A stretch of DNA of 64,000 nt from Psilocybe azurescens (Eukaryota > Basidiomycota > Agaricomycetes > Agaricales > Agrocybaceae): positions 186,001-250,000 of the forward strand of contig JAJIRX010000704.1 of the NCBI GenBank assembly GCA_023853785.1, in the 5' to 3' direction. Shown here one piece after another: positions 23,480-36,300 of the stretch. Position 1 is the stretch's first letter. Each line of letters starts with the position of its first letter. A program made the position numbers and the translations under genes. A model generated the notes under the pieces. The model had not been told where the DNA came from. It was given only the letters and a program-made list of their open reading frames with translations, and searched no databases.

Positions 23480-24316
23480 AGGTAGGACCAGAAGTCAGTC
23501 CAGCCTCGAGGATTGTAGTGGTTTGCGTGAAGAGTGGAGGCGGTGGCAAAGGACCCAATTATGCTGAAAGTATCACTGCGAAAGAAGGCACTGCATGGGA
23601 GCCTACTACCGAACACGGCGCCATCTTTGGCTGTGGACCCGGAAAGTGGGGAACCGCACATGTACAGCTATCGTAATTGTGCAAACCATGAGAGGAGGCC
23701 GAGGTTGGACGCCTATTTGGGACATGCACATGTGTGATGGGCCGTTCTGATCTGCTGATATCATTGGGTCAAATGACATCAATAGTGAGCGTTTGAACAC
23801 CAAGGCCTGGTCACTTCCATGAGGCCGCTAAATCTAGTTTACAAAAAGCGACGACTCTTGCTACATACTAGATTTATCTTTTCATATTCACTCACTTCAA
23901 CTCAGGTGAGTGATTTTTCACATTCGAGAATTGGAATGTACATGCCTTAGTCCAAGTATGCCTTTTTGAATCCATTGTCAGCGGAACACTCGAGAAGTCT
24001 CAAGGCTCAAATTTTCCCGCTTAGGTCGGGATGGCCTCTTACAGCCCTTATAATAAATAGACTTGCTTTCTAGCCACCTCGACAGATCATGATATCGACG
24101 CCAGTATTGGCAGTAGCCTCGAGCGCTTAACGAAGCTGCTCCATAGTTCTGCCAGTGTCAAATTCATTCTCAGTACTAGAGCGCCAAAATGGCAAGAGGC
24201 AGATCAGGAATAATTGAATATGTATAAAAGATTGTCGATTGTCTGTTGAATGACTATGATATAGAAGTACAAAGAGTGTGTGCGTGAAACTGTCCAAGGC
24301 TATGCTTCACCATCTA
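23480..24316. other. Intergenic, no gene seen
   Basis: About 840 bp between the Atg27-like start and the DUF6534 3' end, both on the minus strand. AT-rich, with no coding signal or repeat recognised. Confidence 0.5.
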
Positions 24317-26410
24317 TCACAGGGCGTGGGGCAAGTGTTCCTGGGTCGGATGGACCATCGACATCACCGATGGAGAATTTTCGGATTCTATTTGTTTGTC
24401 GAGTAAAGTTTGGATAGAGATGGCCATTCTACCGCTCTCTGTATGACTGGTTCCAGTTGTCTATGAAAAATAATGATGATTTGTCATGTAGATAGAACAG
24501 AACAAAAGCTTACCTTTTCGAGGTATGGTAGGCGAAATGTTTTCGATATCAGAAAACATCCGCGACGGGGACAGGGAAGTGAGATTCATTGACACCATAT
24601 CTTGCTGATCCCTCAAGGCTTCACGCGCGTTTAGCCTGAACATCGATATTGGTGAACATCAATCAACCTAGGCCATAGAAAACAATGCCTTACGTTGCGA
24701 GATACGCGTTCACGTACACTAGGAAGAATAGTTGTACTGTTAGTTCAACGGTCAACCAAATGAGACGTGGGTTCTTACGCTTGCTCAATAGAAGGTAGAA
24801 TCCTTCGATCCATGCAGACCTGCGTTAATCTATGATCGTTAAGAGAAGAAATGAAAAATATTTACCAAGGAAAATGAAGTTATTTGGCATAATGATGTAA
24901 AGGATTAAACCCAATGAAGCGTCAATGCTGAGTAACACAGGATGAGTTTAACGCCCCCCAAGAGAATACAAACTCTGTGGACATACGCAACGATCATCCC
25001 AGTGTTCACAGTGTAGAGCGTCAGAACTTTGATTAAAGAATCCGTCCTGACAGGCCAATAAATGTCAATGCTTGGCGCACCCGAATAGTAGATGTGTCGT
25101 ACCTCCGGAACCCTGTCCTTGATCCATACAGAAGCCATGACAGAGCGAGAGCGAGACTAAGGTCACTTCCAGTTCCAACTCCGAATGTCAGATACATGAG
25201 AGGCTTTGGGCACAAAAATCTCAACAGAATGCTTTTTGAGAAAGGCAATAAATCGAGAACGCACAGCAATTGTCTGCAATTCAGGAAAGGTTTCGATTTT
25301 GAAACTGTGGGTTAAGTTGCATTCAATGTGAGTGGAGCCTATCGAGTATAATCGAGAGAAGTAGAACGCACGCCTTCACTGTGATCGCTGATAGGGAGCA
25401 GCTCACGTTAGACACGTCATAAGCGAGAAAGAGACTAGAAGCCTACTCATGCCAACGACTTGAAAATGGAAGGTTTCAGTACAGCGCTTACGATTCTAAT
25501 TTAGGATTAATCACTCACTTAAATCGCTCAACGATATAGCCATCTATGCAAAGGAAGATTAAATAGTCGGCGTTAAAGGATATTCTGTGCAGTGAATATG
25601 TTAAGTACCCACAATCCAAACCGTCAGAGGGATGTTGCCGTTGCTCACTAAATCGGATCCATAACAGCGGTCGGGTTAGCCCGTGGAGTCCAAGTAAATG
25701 CACTACTCACGGCGAAACACCCGAATGGTGAATAAAGTACGTATTATGAAATTCGATATTGCCTTTAGAAGTCGTTAGTCAGTTGACTAGCTATGGAACG
25801 ACGTGCACTCACAGTGACCGCGACATGAATCTAAGAGCGTGAAGGATGAGCGTACAAAAAGCAAGGTTGACTAAAGAATTCAACCCACAATCACACTCCT
25901 ATATCATTAAAATCAGATCGATTGTACCCAAATTCGAAACTCCGCACAAAAAATCTCACCAAACTGGTTTATAAACCGCCATCGGATTTAGATAGTTGCT
26001 GACCATGTAGAAGTAGAGTATGTGTCCATTCAAGGCGGAATCAAAGGTGTCGAGGAGCCTTATCACTTAAAGGTGAGAAAGGGTGATGGCTGAGCATAAT
26101 AGGACAAATTTACCAAAGAAGGGAAACCTAGCATTTTCGTTAAGAATGTGACCAGAACAGATGTAGCAAAAGAGCGCACCGTTATCTTCAAGTAAATACG
26201 GTCTTTATTTCCCCTCGTAAAATAGTTCCACGTCTGAACGCACGTAACACCCCAGAGCCTACGAGCCCTAGTCAGCGCGAGAAATCACGAAGCACGGGAA
26301 AGAAAGACATACGCCATCGCTACCAACCCCCCTACCAGGAGGGAACCCAGAGTGTTGTCGAATCTAGGCAACACCGGCGGCGCACCGCCCACAGGAATAC
26401 TTGAAGACAT
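24317..26410 (-). CDS. DUF6534 family multi-pass membrane protein
   Basis: The ATG at 26410 begins MSSSIPVGGAPPVL, followed by DNTLGSLLVGGLVAMA, the hallmark first transmembrane segment of Agaricomycete DUF6534 proteins. Many small exons follow. The later ones carry SDLSLALALSWLLYGSRTGF, TDSLIKVLTLYTVNTGMIV, NNFIFLGFYLLLSKLY and VNAYLATLNAREALRD, the family's most conserved block. The C-terminal tail is polar. A one-base excess in the T4 run 24525-24528, right at the last intron donor, would change the phase. With three bases the protein ends at 24317 (tail TTGTSHTESGRMAIS), as written at 24429. Several middle exon junctions were not resolved base by base. The molecular function of the family is unknown; the proteins have about seven predicted membrane segments. 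Confidence 0.72.
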
Positions 26411-29400
26411 TGAGTCGATCTGAAAAGAATGACGATGTTCAAGAGGGAATCTCAGGGAGGCGAGGCAAAAGGCGCTACGTTATCTTGGGAAGGTTTATAA
26501 AGGCAATGGAAGGGATGCCCGAATGTCACAATGCCGAATCGTAGTATGACAGTTTTTCTCTGCTCTTTACATATTCCCCTCCTGCCCTGTCCGCACCGGC
26601 TATAAGAGGCGCTGTGGCTGGTTGTGGGTAGCTTCCAAGTAGCAACTCCAGAAGGTCCAAGCCGCCGATTAAACCCCGTATGTGTCCCCTACCAAACTCA
26701 CGTTTTCCGTGTATAAATAGATATCCTTGCCTACTTAGTTTCTTCCGCGGTCATGTTCGTCGAGGATCGAATGAAAAGATTCTTCATGTAGCGAACATTG
26801 GTCCCATTTTGGGTGCTTTATATGAACTTGAATATAAGATTCTTCCTTGTGATTCTTTTTTGACCGTGATTATGAATCTAAATGTGTGGAGCAGCCTATT
26901 TCGATGTGATTTGTGGCATCGGAGGTTTTGTTTGTCCACCAATCAAACTCCGGTGTATGAAGAGCCTGTGAACCTAAGATAGATGAGCGGAATGCATTCT
27001 TGAATCGTGACGAGCTAACTCTCAAAATCACAACGAACCACACGGTGTGGCATGACCATGAGAGAGGGATCTTCAAATTTGACCGGAAGCTACTTCGAAC
27101 GGATTGTTTTGGGGCAATTATTTCCACGATCATCGTTGTCTACAGCAGTAGTGTGCACCTGTGTATGTGGATCCAGGAGGGATTAAATGGTATTTTCTAC
27201 GATTCGGAGTTTGCAACGGATTTACGGCCACCTTTTTGATCTCACACCTTCGAAAGTAAGGAAATTTGCCACCCCTCGTAGAATTTTTACATGTCGGCAC
27301 GTATAAAAGCAGAGTTTCATGAACGGAAGTACATGTTCCTTTCGGGCCTTTGCTCAGTTCATCGATGGCTGTCAATGAAAAGCAAATTGGAAGCAGACGT
27401 CAGAGCAGACAATTTATCCTTTCGACCCTCCAACTAGAAACACACCTGACTGATAGTCTCCCTACCAAGATTGCACCTCCCTTGGGAAAGCAATCGAGTC
27501 GAACGTCAGTGGGCGACGTCAGACCCACCGTCTCTGTCGTACAAGCTTCATGCCTATTATTACAGCCTCCGTACTATTTTCAGGATACCATGCAACCAAG
27601 GTACATCTCTGTTTCTACCCCATAAGTGGATGTCGTCGAAGCTTGACTAGTCACCAGACCGTAAGGTTCCAGATTGCAGATGTATCACATGCTGAGCGTC
27701 TTTCTGCTATTGTGAATCGTGATACTGTGTTTCTGTGGGCGTTGTTGCGCACGCCCAGCTGGAATGGGCCCAAACAAGAAGAAGGCGAAGCAATATGCCA
27801 GAAACGTCTACATGTTGGAGAGCATCGATGTGCGAGTATCAAAACTTGATAGATCAAGAAAAGCTCGAAGTCAGGGTCTATTAACTCTTAATAGTTGACA
27901 TATGACGAAGGGGGATAGAAAAGAAGAACAGACATGTTTACGGTTTACCCGCGACATAATCGCGAGAGATAAAAGAATGATGATCTAGAGCTCCAACAGA
28001 CAGAGAGCTCAGAGCTGGACGGCGGGCGTTAAGATGGCGTTGAGAACCATGAGAGGCACTGATAACTCCGAGTTTCGCCGAGTTCCGACAAAAGCTGACT
28101 AGTGTAGTCTGTCGCGTGACCTAATATTATGACGCGCCTGAGCGCGTCTGCCACCTAGGGGCCCATGATTTCTTATCTGTGTCCTCGATTGATCTTTATG
28201 GTGGGCATTTGAGCATCCCAAGCCATCCCAAGTCATAGAGGCACAAAATTAAAGAGACGTTGTACTTATTTCGAGAAAGCTCACCTCTTCGAGTCGAATG
28301 GATCTTCTGAAATAGACATCTTGAGGGTATTATCTATTCATCCTTTTATGACAATAAATTAAGAGCTTATACAGCTACAAACATAGTACGCGCCTCCAGA
28401 TCTGTTATGTATTTTATGTTAAGCAGTTTATCCCCCAAAGAAAACCTTGAAATCTACATCAACATGGCCGAATGGTACATGGTCGTACTCCTATTGACCA
28501 AGTCTGGAACAGGCTGAGTATGTAACGCCTAAGAGTATGTATTAAGAATTCAAGAACAAACGCCACGCTCTTTAAAGGTTACTCTAGTATTCTTAGTTTT
28601 CACTGTGTGGGAAAACTCTTTTATAAATTTATCTCGTCGTATTCCCGTCCTCTTTCTTATAGTAAGTGGACCTTCCCAATACTACATTCTCTCTATAAAT
28701 CTCAAGTATAACCTCCCGAGAAGAAGAAAAATAGGATATACTATTGTTTGTAGAGTCGTCACGACGTACAATATCAGCTTGGCTTAAGAATAAACTATAA
28801 TTACCGTGTTCAACGATTGGGTCTCAAAAAATTATCCATCCAAAAAACCTCACAAAGTATATATACTTTGACAGCCCGCTCCAACTCTTAAAATTTTAAC
28901 AATTACAAACTGACAGCTCTAACTATGAGCCATGACAACTGAACTATGCCTTACCATTCAAGCTGAACCTTCAATTGAAGCTCCGAGGCCGTCCAATGAC
29001 ATCGCACGAATCACGACAGAAAAGTCCAATCCTCCCAGCAAAGCTAAATAAAAATGTGACAGAAACCCCAGCGCGGAAAGTGATTCTCAAAGTCAGGATA
29101 GAAAACAGAAAATAGACACACCACCGGCACTAGCAGACTCCCTAAAAAAATAAGAACAAGCTCCAACTCGAAAATTCCCAGCGAAGCGCCCACCTGCGCC
29201 CTTTGACATTCCCTGATATAGCTTGTATTGTACTCTATAGAATACACTGTACCATATCCCCAGAACCTTGAGAGACGGACAAAACACCTTCCCCAACTTC
29301 CATGCAACTCGAAGACAAAATCATGGACCTCGAAATAGAAGCATACCACCCACCCATACTTACCGTTGACGATATGTACAATTGTGCGTACCACGCACTG

Positions 29401-29898
29401 CACACAATATAGCTTCCAACAAGTTCCCAGACAAAGACGTCCACTAGTCAGGAGCCGCCAGATCAGACACCGAGTCGGGAGGGTTATAAATCCTTGACTT
29501 TTGACATCGATATCAGGTTATGATGTGGCCCCACAATACCGCAGCAGCCAACAGAAGTCTACTATAATTAGTAATACTTATAGTATCGAAGAAGTCGTCT
29601 ATCGAAGTTCTCCCCAGAAAAAGTTGCTTTAATGAGCCTGACGTGCCACAGCAAGCCAGGCCTTCGATTTCAAGTCCATCATGATGAAAAACACCAATCT
29701 ATCAACTGGCAAAAGATATACATACATACCATCCGATGGCAAAAAAAAAGAGAAAGAAAGAGAAGCTTCTTCTATTGAATTACGATCCTCGTATCCGGTA
29801 CTACGTATTCCTTGCAAAATATATGGCAAATTACTAATAAGACTTAAAAGAGAAACCAATAGAACATAGCCTTACTCTACCTTAATACCATTACTAAG

Positions 29899-29901
<3 letters not shown>

Positions 29902-29942
<41 letters not shown>

Positions 29943-30016
29943 GAGAGAGAGGGAGAGAGAGAGAGAGGGAGAGAGAGAGAGAGAGAGGGAGAGAGAGAGA
30001 GAGAGAGGGAGAGAGA
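29902..30016. repeat. Interrupted (GA)n microsatellite
   Basis: About 115 bp of GA repeats interrupted at intervals by GGGA, followed by A-rich sequence. It creates a spurious Ser/Leu-repeat ORF on the minus strand. Confidence 0.95.
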
Positions 30017-30461
30017 TAACGAAAGACAGATAAATTATAACGAAAGACTGAAACTTCAAAGATGAAAAAGAAAGCGAAAAAATAAAAAATAAAAGAAAGA
30101 ATGAAGTTGGAAAAAGAGGGAGAAGAGAATAAGGAGTGTGTAAACCAGCTTGAAAAATATAAATATAATCAATCACTTGTGAACCAAACCACCAAACCAC
30201 CATACGGGTTGACAGAGAGAACGACGTAACGCCTGGAGAAGAACTTCCGCCTTGGGAACCGAGTACCGAAAACCGAAAACCGAAACCGAAGAGCGCCCAA
30301 CGCCCGGGGCTGCAGCCCCAATAGGATGAGGAAGGAGTATAAAGAGGAGGAAAGGAGGACGCGAGGAAGAGAGAGAAACAGGGAAAGACGGGGGTGGGAA
30401 ATAGGTTGGGTTGGGGGTGTCACCGGGTGTGCAAGTGTGGGGCATGTTAACGCGTTCATTT

Positions 30462-30528
30462 GGTTCAGGGCTTCCGTCCCTCATCCTCCTAAGTGGTTCA
30501 GGGCTTCCTTCCCCTCATCCTCCTAAGT
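30462..30528. repeat. 33/34-bp tandem duplication
   Basis: The unit GGTTCAGGGCTTCC...CATCCTCCTAAGT occurs twice head to tail with two small differences. Confidence 0.9.
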
Positions 30529-30787
30529 AAGGTGTAAGGGCTCCCGACTCCCGACTTTTTCGAAATTCGGTCCGTAGCCTTGACCCTTCCGAAGCCCTTC
30601 GACTTCTGCGCTAGAAGCCAAAGAAGATAAAGACAAGAATATGAACATGACGCATATCGATTCTTGATCCCATTAATTTCAATCCGAGTTCGTGTTTCCA
30701 AGTTTCCAGTTCCAGTTCCCTATTCTTACACTCCAACCAACCCAACCCAATCCAACGACACGACAGAATACACAAGAGATAACAAAT

Positions 30788-33306
30788 TCAGCCAGAAAGA
30801 ACCTCGGTCTGCTTGATCAAGGAGAGCGCCTTCTGGTTTCTCGGCCTCAAATCGCATTGGAAAGGGTTCGGCATCCTAGAAGTAAGCGTATGTAAGATTT
30901 AGGCTCATTACAAGGACGGTCAGAGATGAGAAACACACCTGAAGATCGGATTATCAAATTGTACAATAGGCTCGATAGTATTCCCATGACCATCAACAGC
31001 TTTTGAAACATCCAGCGTCGCAAGCATAGAAGCCATCAATAACCAAACGGAAGAATCCACCAAGTTCATGCCAGGACATTGTCTATCATGAGGAAGGAAA
31101 AAAGAAAAGAACAAAGGCGATCAGTATGACGAAAAAAGAACGTAAAACGATAGTGAAAAGAAAAAACCCACCTTCTGCCAAATCCAAACGCGAAATTCTT
31201 CGGGTTCTCTTTTTCTCCAACTCAGGGGAAAGTTTCTCCATAAACCTTTCAGGAATAAACGAGTCTGGATCAGGATACATCGTCTCATTCCTCATCATAG
31301 CCCTAAATTTGTCGGTGAAAGAAAGATTCCGTCAGCCCCTCACACACAACCAAGAAAACACTCAAAATAGAACGAACCAGATATTCCCAAACACCAATGT
31401 TCCCTTAGGTACATGCATGTCATTATAAATATCATCTTCCATCAAGCGATGTGGCAGATCTAGACAAAGTGCAAGGAAGGGGATCGAAACAATGGTCAGA
31501 AGAAACTCAAGGGTAACCACAGCACAACAATAACGACTCACTCAATGGAACAGGCACACCCCATCTCAGAACTTCCTTGAATATGCACTCAACTGTCATA
31601 AAAAGCACAGTCAGTATTAACGTCAAGGACAAGATGCCAGCACGTCAAGTAGAGGAAAGGGATACTCACTGAAGGGTAACCTCTCCCTATCCTCGAACGT
31701 GGGCAGTCTGTCTGTGCCGACTACGCTGTCCAGTTCTTGTTGCGCCTTCCGTTGTGCCTCGGGATGTAGCATCATGGCTAGGAGGAAGTGCGAGACTACG
31801 GTGATTGTCTGTGACAAAAAGATACGCATACAGTTAGATAAGATCAGATACGGTGAAGAGTATCGGATAACAGAAACGTAGTTGGGAAGGAAGATGGTGG
31901 ATATATCGAGAAGCTCAACTTACGGTATCTATGCTCGCGGAATACATCGAGTTGGCTGACCATTTGAGATGGAATTCGAAATCTTCCTGCTCTCGTATAC
32001 CAGCGTCTTCCAGCAAATTCGAGCAAAACGAAGGCTTGTATGTTCCAGATTTCTAAGAAAAGTCAAATATATGCGCGTCAATATCACTCTAAACCACGAC
32101 AAGAGGAAAGCACCAACCATGCTGGTCTTCATATATTCGTATGGCCTGTCCACAAACTCCTCCATCTTTCTCTTCCACTTGATGGCGTTCCTCTTGAATC
32201 CAGCACCTGGCATCCACAGCGGCATATGTTTCAGGAATGGCAACACATCCACTGGCCAGATCCCACCGCCGGATGCGATGCGTTCTGACAGCAAATGCAC
32301 GCACTCCTCTGCCAGCTCCAGGAATTCATCGTCGTTGGAGACCGCCTCGTAGCCATATGTGACCGAGAGAGTAAGCCCGCCGGCGTACCGCCTGATGTGC
32401 TTGATGTACTCTACTGGGTCAACGATCAGCCGGCGCAGGAATGTATGCGTTTCGGTCTGGAGGAGGGGTGGTAAGAGGGAATGGTGGCGACGCCGAAGGC
32501 CTTGTGCAACAGGCGGCGCTGCTGCCTGAATTGCGGGCCGTACCCAGTGAACGCGGCCTAAAAAAGGACAAGGCTATGATCAGTTCGCGGTTCTAAGATA
32601 GACATTGAGATTGAGATCAATGAAAACAATAATAGCAGCTAGCGGAATCGGGGGAAGCGAGCCAAGAGATGATGCGAGAAAGAAGTTTGAAAAGAAGGAT
32701 TAGAAGTAACGACATCGAACTGGGCGGGTGTTAGTTGATCTCTGTGGCGATCGTGGGTTCGCCGGGGCGATAGGATTCGAATAGGCAGGACAGGGGAGTA
32801 AAAATGGAAGAGGAAGGAAAAGAAGAGCCGGAACGCTCACCATGTTTTTGCAGCCGCATCTGTCGGGCGATGAAAAAAGCATGAGTACAAGATTCTCTTT
32901 AGGGAGGTCAGACAGTGAACGCACAATTCGCCTGCCATTACTAAAGACGGTTTATCAGAATAGATGGACCCACGCTTATCCAGGAGATCGGAAGCTGCAT
33001 CTGGGCTGTTGAGAAATACAAGGCCTATACCCAGTATATTGAGATACACGACATCGCCTGACGAGATACGCGGTTAGCTGGGGGATGTCGGCGGGGTCAC
33101 GCGGGGTAGGAACTGACCGTATTGCTTTGCCCACTGGGCAGCGGGGAGCCAAAGCTCCTTTGCGGTGAGATCCCGGACATTGCCCAAGAGCGGGATAGGC
33201 TTCGGACCAGGTGGCAGAGATTTTGAGGAAGCTTTAGAGTTTCTAAACCAGAGAAACAGAGCGAGAAGAAAGCAGACGGAGGCGGGGATGAGGGGGAGAT
33301 GGACAT
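30788..33306 (-). CDS. Cytochrome P450 monooxygenase
   Basis: Membrane-anchor helix ASVCFLLALFLWF, then the Pro-rich hinge LPPGPKPIPLLGNV and helix A (WLPAAQWAKQYG). Further exons give YLNILGIGLVFLNSP, MAGELCGCKNMVAFTGYGP and an I-helix exon ending SASIDT, joined to TITVVSHFLLAMMLHPEAQ. The K-helix ExxR is in ECIFKEVLRW, the meander in MYPDPDSFIPERF, and the haem loop FAFGFGRRQCPG is split by an intron, with the Cys ligand present. The last exon ends at 30788. Two one-base breaks, both shortened runs: C5 at 33292-33296 just after the probable ATG (33306), and T5 at 31210-31214 before the haem loop. The protein would be an ER-anchored haem-thiolate oxygenase needing a P450 reductase. The substrate is unknown, and no biosynthetic cluster surrounds it. 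The I-helix AGxDT motif is atypical (SASIDT). Confidence 0.85.
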
Positions 33307-36300
33307 TGGGGAGAGGACGGGGAGGGTGGCGGGGAGAAAGAGAAAGGGGGTGATGATGAGGGTATTTAGTGGAAAAGGGAGTGGTACTTATTGGATAGTG
33401 GTACAGACCACTGACGAGTCTTTTCCGTCGCTGTTCCATGTCGAGTCCAAGAAGCATAGTCACAGATCACTAACTATATCCGGCCAATTCCCTCCCAATT
33501 TAGGTCATCTCCAAAACATAATACCCCTAGCAACACTTGCTAATCCTCACAAACATGTCCCAAAGGGATTTAGAAGCACTGAAAAAAAAACGAAAAGCAC
33601 CACATCCATCAGACCGCCCTTCATTTGAGCACTTCCGGTCCCTTTCCTCCACAGGGTCCATATACTGCGAGAATACCATAATTCAACATCGCCGTGTATA
33701 ATCCCTACTTTTGTGGTGTGCTCTCTGCCAACTCGCGTTATAAAAAATTGCTCAATCTGTGATCGCAATCGCGCGCCGTTAACGCTGCCCAAGAACCCTC
33801 CTTCGTTCAGGAACCCCATTCCATCATAAACTTGCAGACTTCTGATTCAAACAATTTTTATCTTCCCACAACCCAACTCCACTCCGAACCTGGCAGCTTT
33901 TTACGGAGGCTGATGCTCGTCAGTCTCTCCAGGTTCCCAGGCCCACACCCATTTTTCACCGCTCGCTAACTTTTAGGGAAGGACCCTTGGCGACACCATC
34001 TCCGCTTGGTACCTTCCTTGTACTTTTCCAAAAAACCCTGCATCCGCCGTCAAGTCCAACAGAAACATTCACGGTAAGCGTAATAGTCGCACTGCCTAGT
34101 GTCAAATGTCCTTCAATCCTACAATGTTCATGGACTATTTTGTTGCCGGAATTTTGCGTTCAATGTGCCGCCGAGCCTGAGTACCTACGTACACTCAGGC
34201 TCGTCCAAACAGAAGTCTATCACTTCCTACCCTTGATTCCAGATGGTTCCGCCGTTCTTCAACCCCTCCTTCAGCTTCCGTCGAAGATCAAGACAACTGA
34301 TCATCATGATCTACGCTCTTAATAGACAAGATACATTGAAAAGCGAAAGCAAATGTACCATTTCTCGGCTTCTCTCCCTCTGACTCTTTCAATCAATCCG
34401 ACAGTCCGCCTGAACACCGACGCGAGTGATGCCTCGCAGCGGCCAAATCCACATGCACTCCCACTTACCAATCCGATGTCCAGTAAAACGCGTCCTAGTC
34501 CCATTATAATCGCGTTTTACACTACCTTGAGCGGCGTTCCCGGGTCTTAATAGACAGTACACTACACTAATGCACTCCATCCTCAAAAAAAAAAAACACA
34601 TGGTCATGACTAATATGCTATCATCGATCCTCGCCAATTCCAACTCCCAAGATTTAAATCCCCTCCCTTCCTCTTGACCTTCCTCTTCTTATTCGAAATT
34701 CACATATTGCAGAAACTCCGCGCAACATGGAACACTCACGTTTATGTCTCTACCGCCCACATTGCGTAAGTGGTGACGAGATCGCCAAGTCAACTTTCGA
34801 AGTACATTGAAGATCTCCGTGGTTTCATTCTGTAAGCGCTAATCCTTTCTGTTGCATAGCACTAAGTTCTAATTCATAATTGCCCACACAGAACGTCGTA
34901 GGACTCGTATATGCACTGCGAGTGCCACTGTCGAGCTTCAACAACTTCAACGCGACCTAATCACCAACCCTACATAATATCGTCAATACCGAACAACCCT
35001 ATCCCAAATCCCACCGTACTCTGCACTCTGCAAAATTCAAGGCTCAAACACCTACATTACTCACCGGAAATCGCCCGTAGAGACCCTCCCAACGACGGAC
35101 GGAGCATGCACTGCACTAATGAAAGCTGAAACTCGTCGACCATTCATATCGCCGCATTTTAATTTCTACTGTACTATCCGCCCAATCAACGATGCCGGAA
35201 CCGCTGACGGTGACGTTGAAAGTTGAAACGCACCACGCATCTGGACGTTGCTTAACAGCATTTATTGGCGTTGGCATTCACGGGGTCTTGCAGGTTGTTT
35301 CACTGTCTGCATAGTGCATAAGTATCTACCCCGGCCAAGTCGTATTATCCTTCTTTCATCATTTTCACCCAGGATTCCATGCAAATGCGCTGTTCTGCGG
35401 ACTGCGTAATTATGCCACATACTACATATGTGTTTAGGAGACCCCGCCCGCTTGACCGGGCCATACTCCGATTTTTTCGCTCTCCAATTTACAACGCCTT
35501 CAATTTCGGTGTCCGCTCGATGCTCTTACTCTATCTCTGTGGTTATTCTAGAACACCCACACCCAGCAAGATCAACTACACCACAGGTACCTGTCATAAT
35601 TACTGATATTACATATTGATCCTCAGGCAAGTCACATTCAACCTTTCCAATCGCATCGCTATTCGCGACTAGACTAACAGCATTTATTAAGCCAAGTCCT
35701 ACGAGAACCCGTCCTGCTCGACTAAATAATCATAGTCGTCCATTTATCCAGAACACCGGATTCCGATTTCCTGCGTGATGCGTAGCCGACTCGAAGAATG
35801 AAAAGCTCAAGAACTACGAAGTTCCAATGCAAAGGACCCACAGGATCACAAGTGCTCATGGACCATGGTTTGGCATGGGGCCTGATGACGATTCGAGGAT
35901 CAAGACCCACATTCGCGTTATGTACCCGTTAGACCCGCTCGCTTGCCGGAAGATCGACGTGGCAGTGTGCGCGTCTAGCCACGTACGGTGTTCCTTCCTT
36001 AATCGCCAGTTCCTCTCGGGCCCGTCCACGGCTATCAACTTCGGTCTTCCAGCGACTAGTGCTACTTCGTAGCGCCCGCCGCCTAGACAGTCAGTCACTC
36101 AGGGGTCCGTCCTACTCCCGGCGGATGCCCAGAGCCCATCGCACTAGCACTAGCACTAGAGCCTAGGATCCCGATGACTCGATACGTCCAGTTAGCTTGC
36201 ACTAATCAATACTATTAACTAACACTAACAGCTTGGACCCGGATCGACACCAACAGATGTACACCAATCTGGAAGACCTTGACCTTTCCCGGCTACTGAC

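Larger units (their letters stand above)
26411..30787. other. Gene-poor stretch with simple repeats
   Basis: About 4.4 kb without any ORF that shows a domain or a splice-joined family motif. It contains a GA microsatellite (29902-30016), an A-rich tract after it, and a 33-bp tandem duplication (30462-30528). The region next to 26411 must hold the DUF6534 promoter. ORFs over the GA tract are composition artefacts. Confidence 0.5.

Noticed and set aside
29877..30203. Minus-strand ORF with long Ser/Leu repeats
   Set aside because: It is the translation of the (GA)n microsatellite; no other coding evidence.
33307..33463. N-terminal extension of the P450 from the upstream ATG at 33463
   Set aside because: The added sequence (Pro/His-rich) is unlike P450 leaders; the start at 33306 followed by an anchor helix is more plausible.
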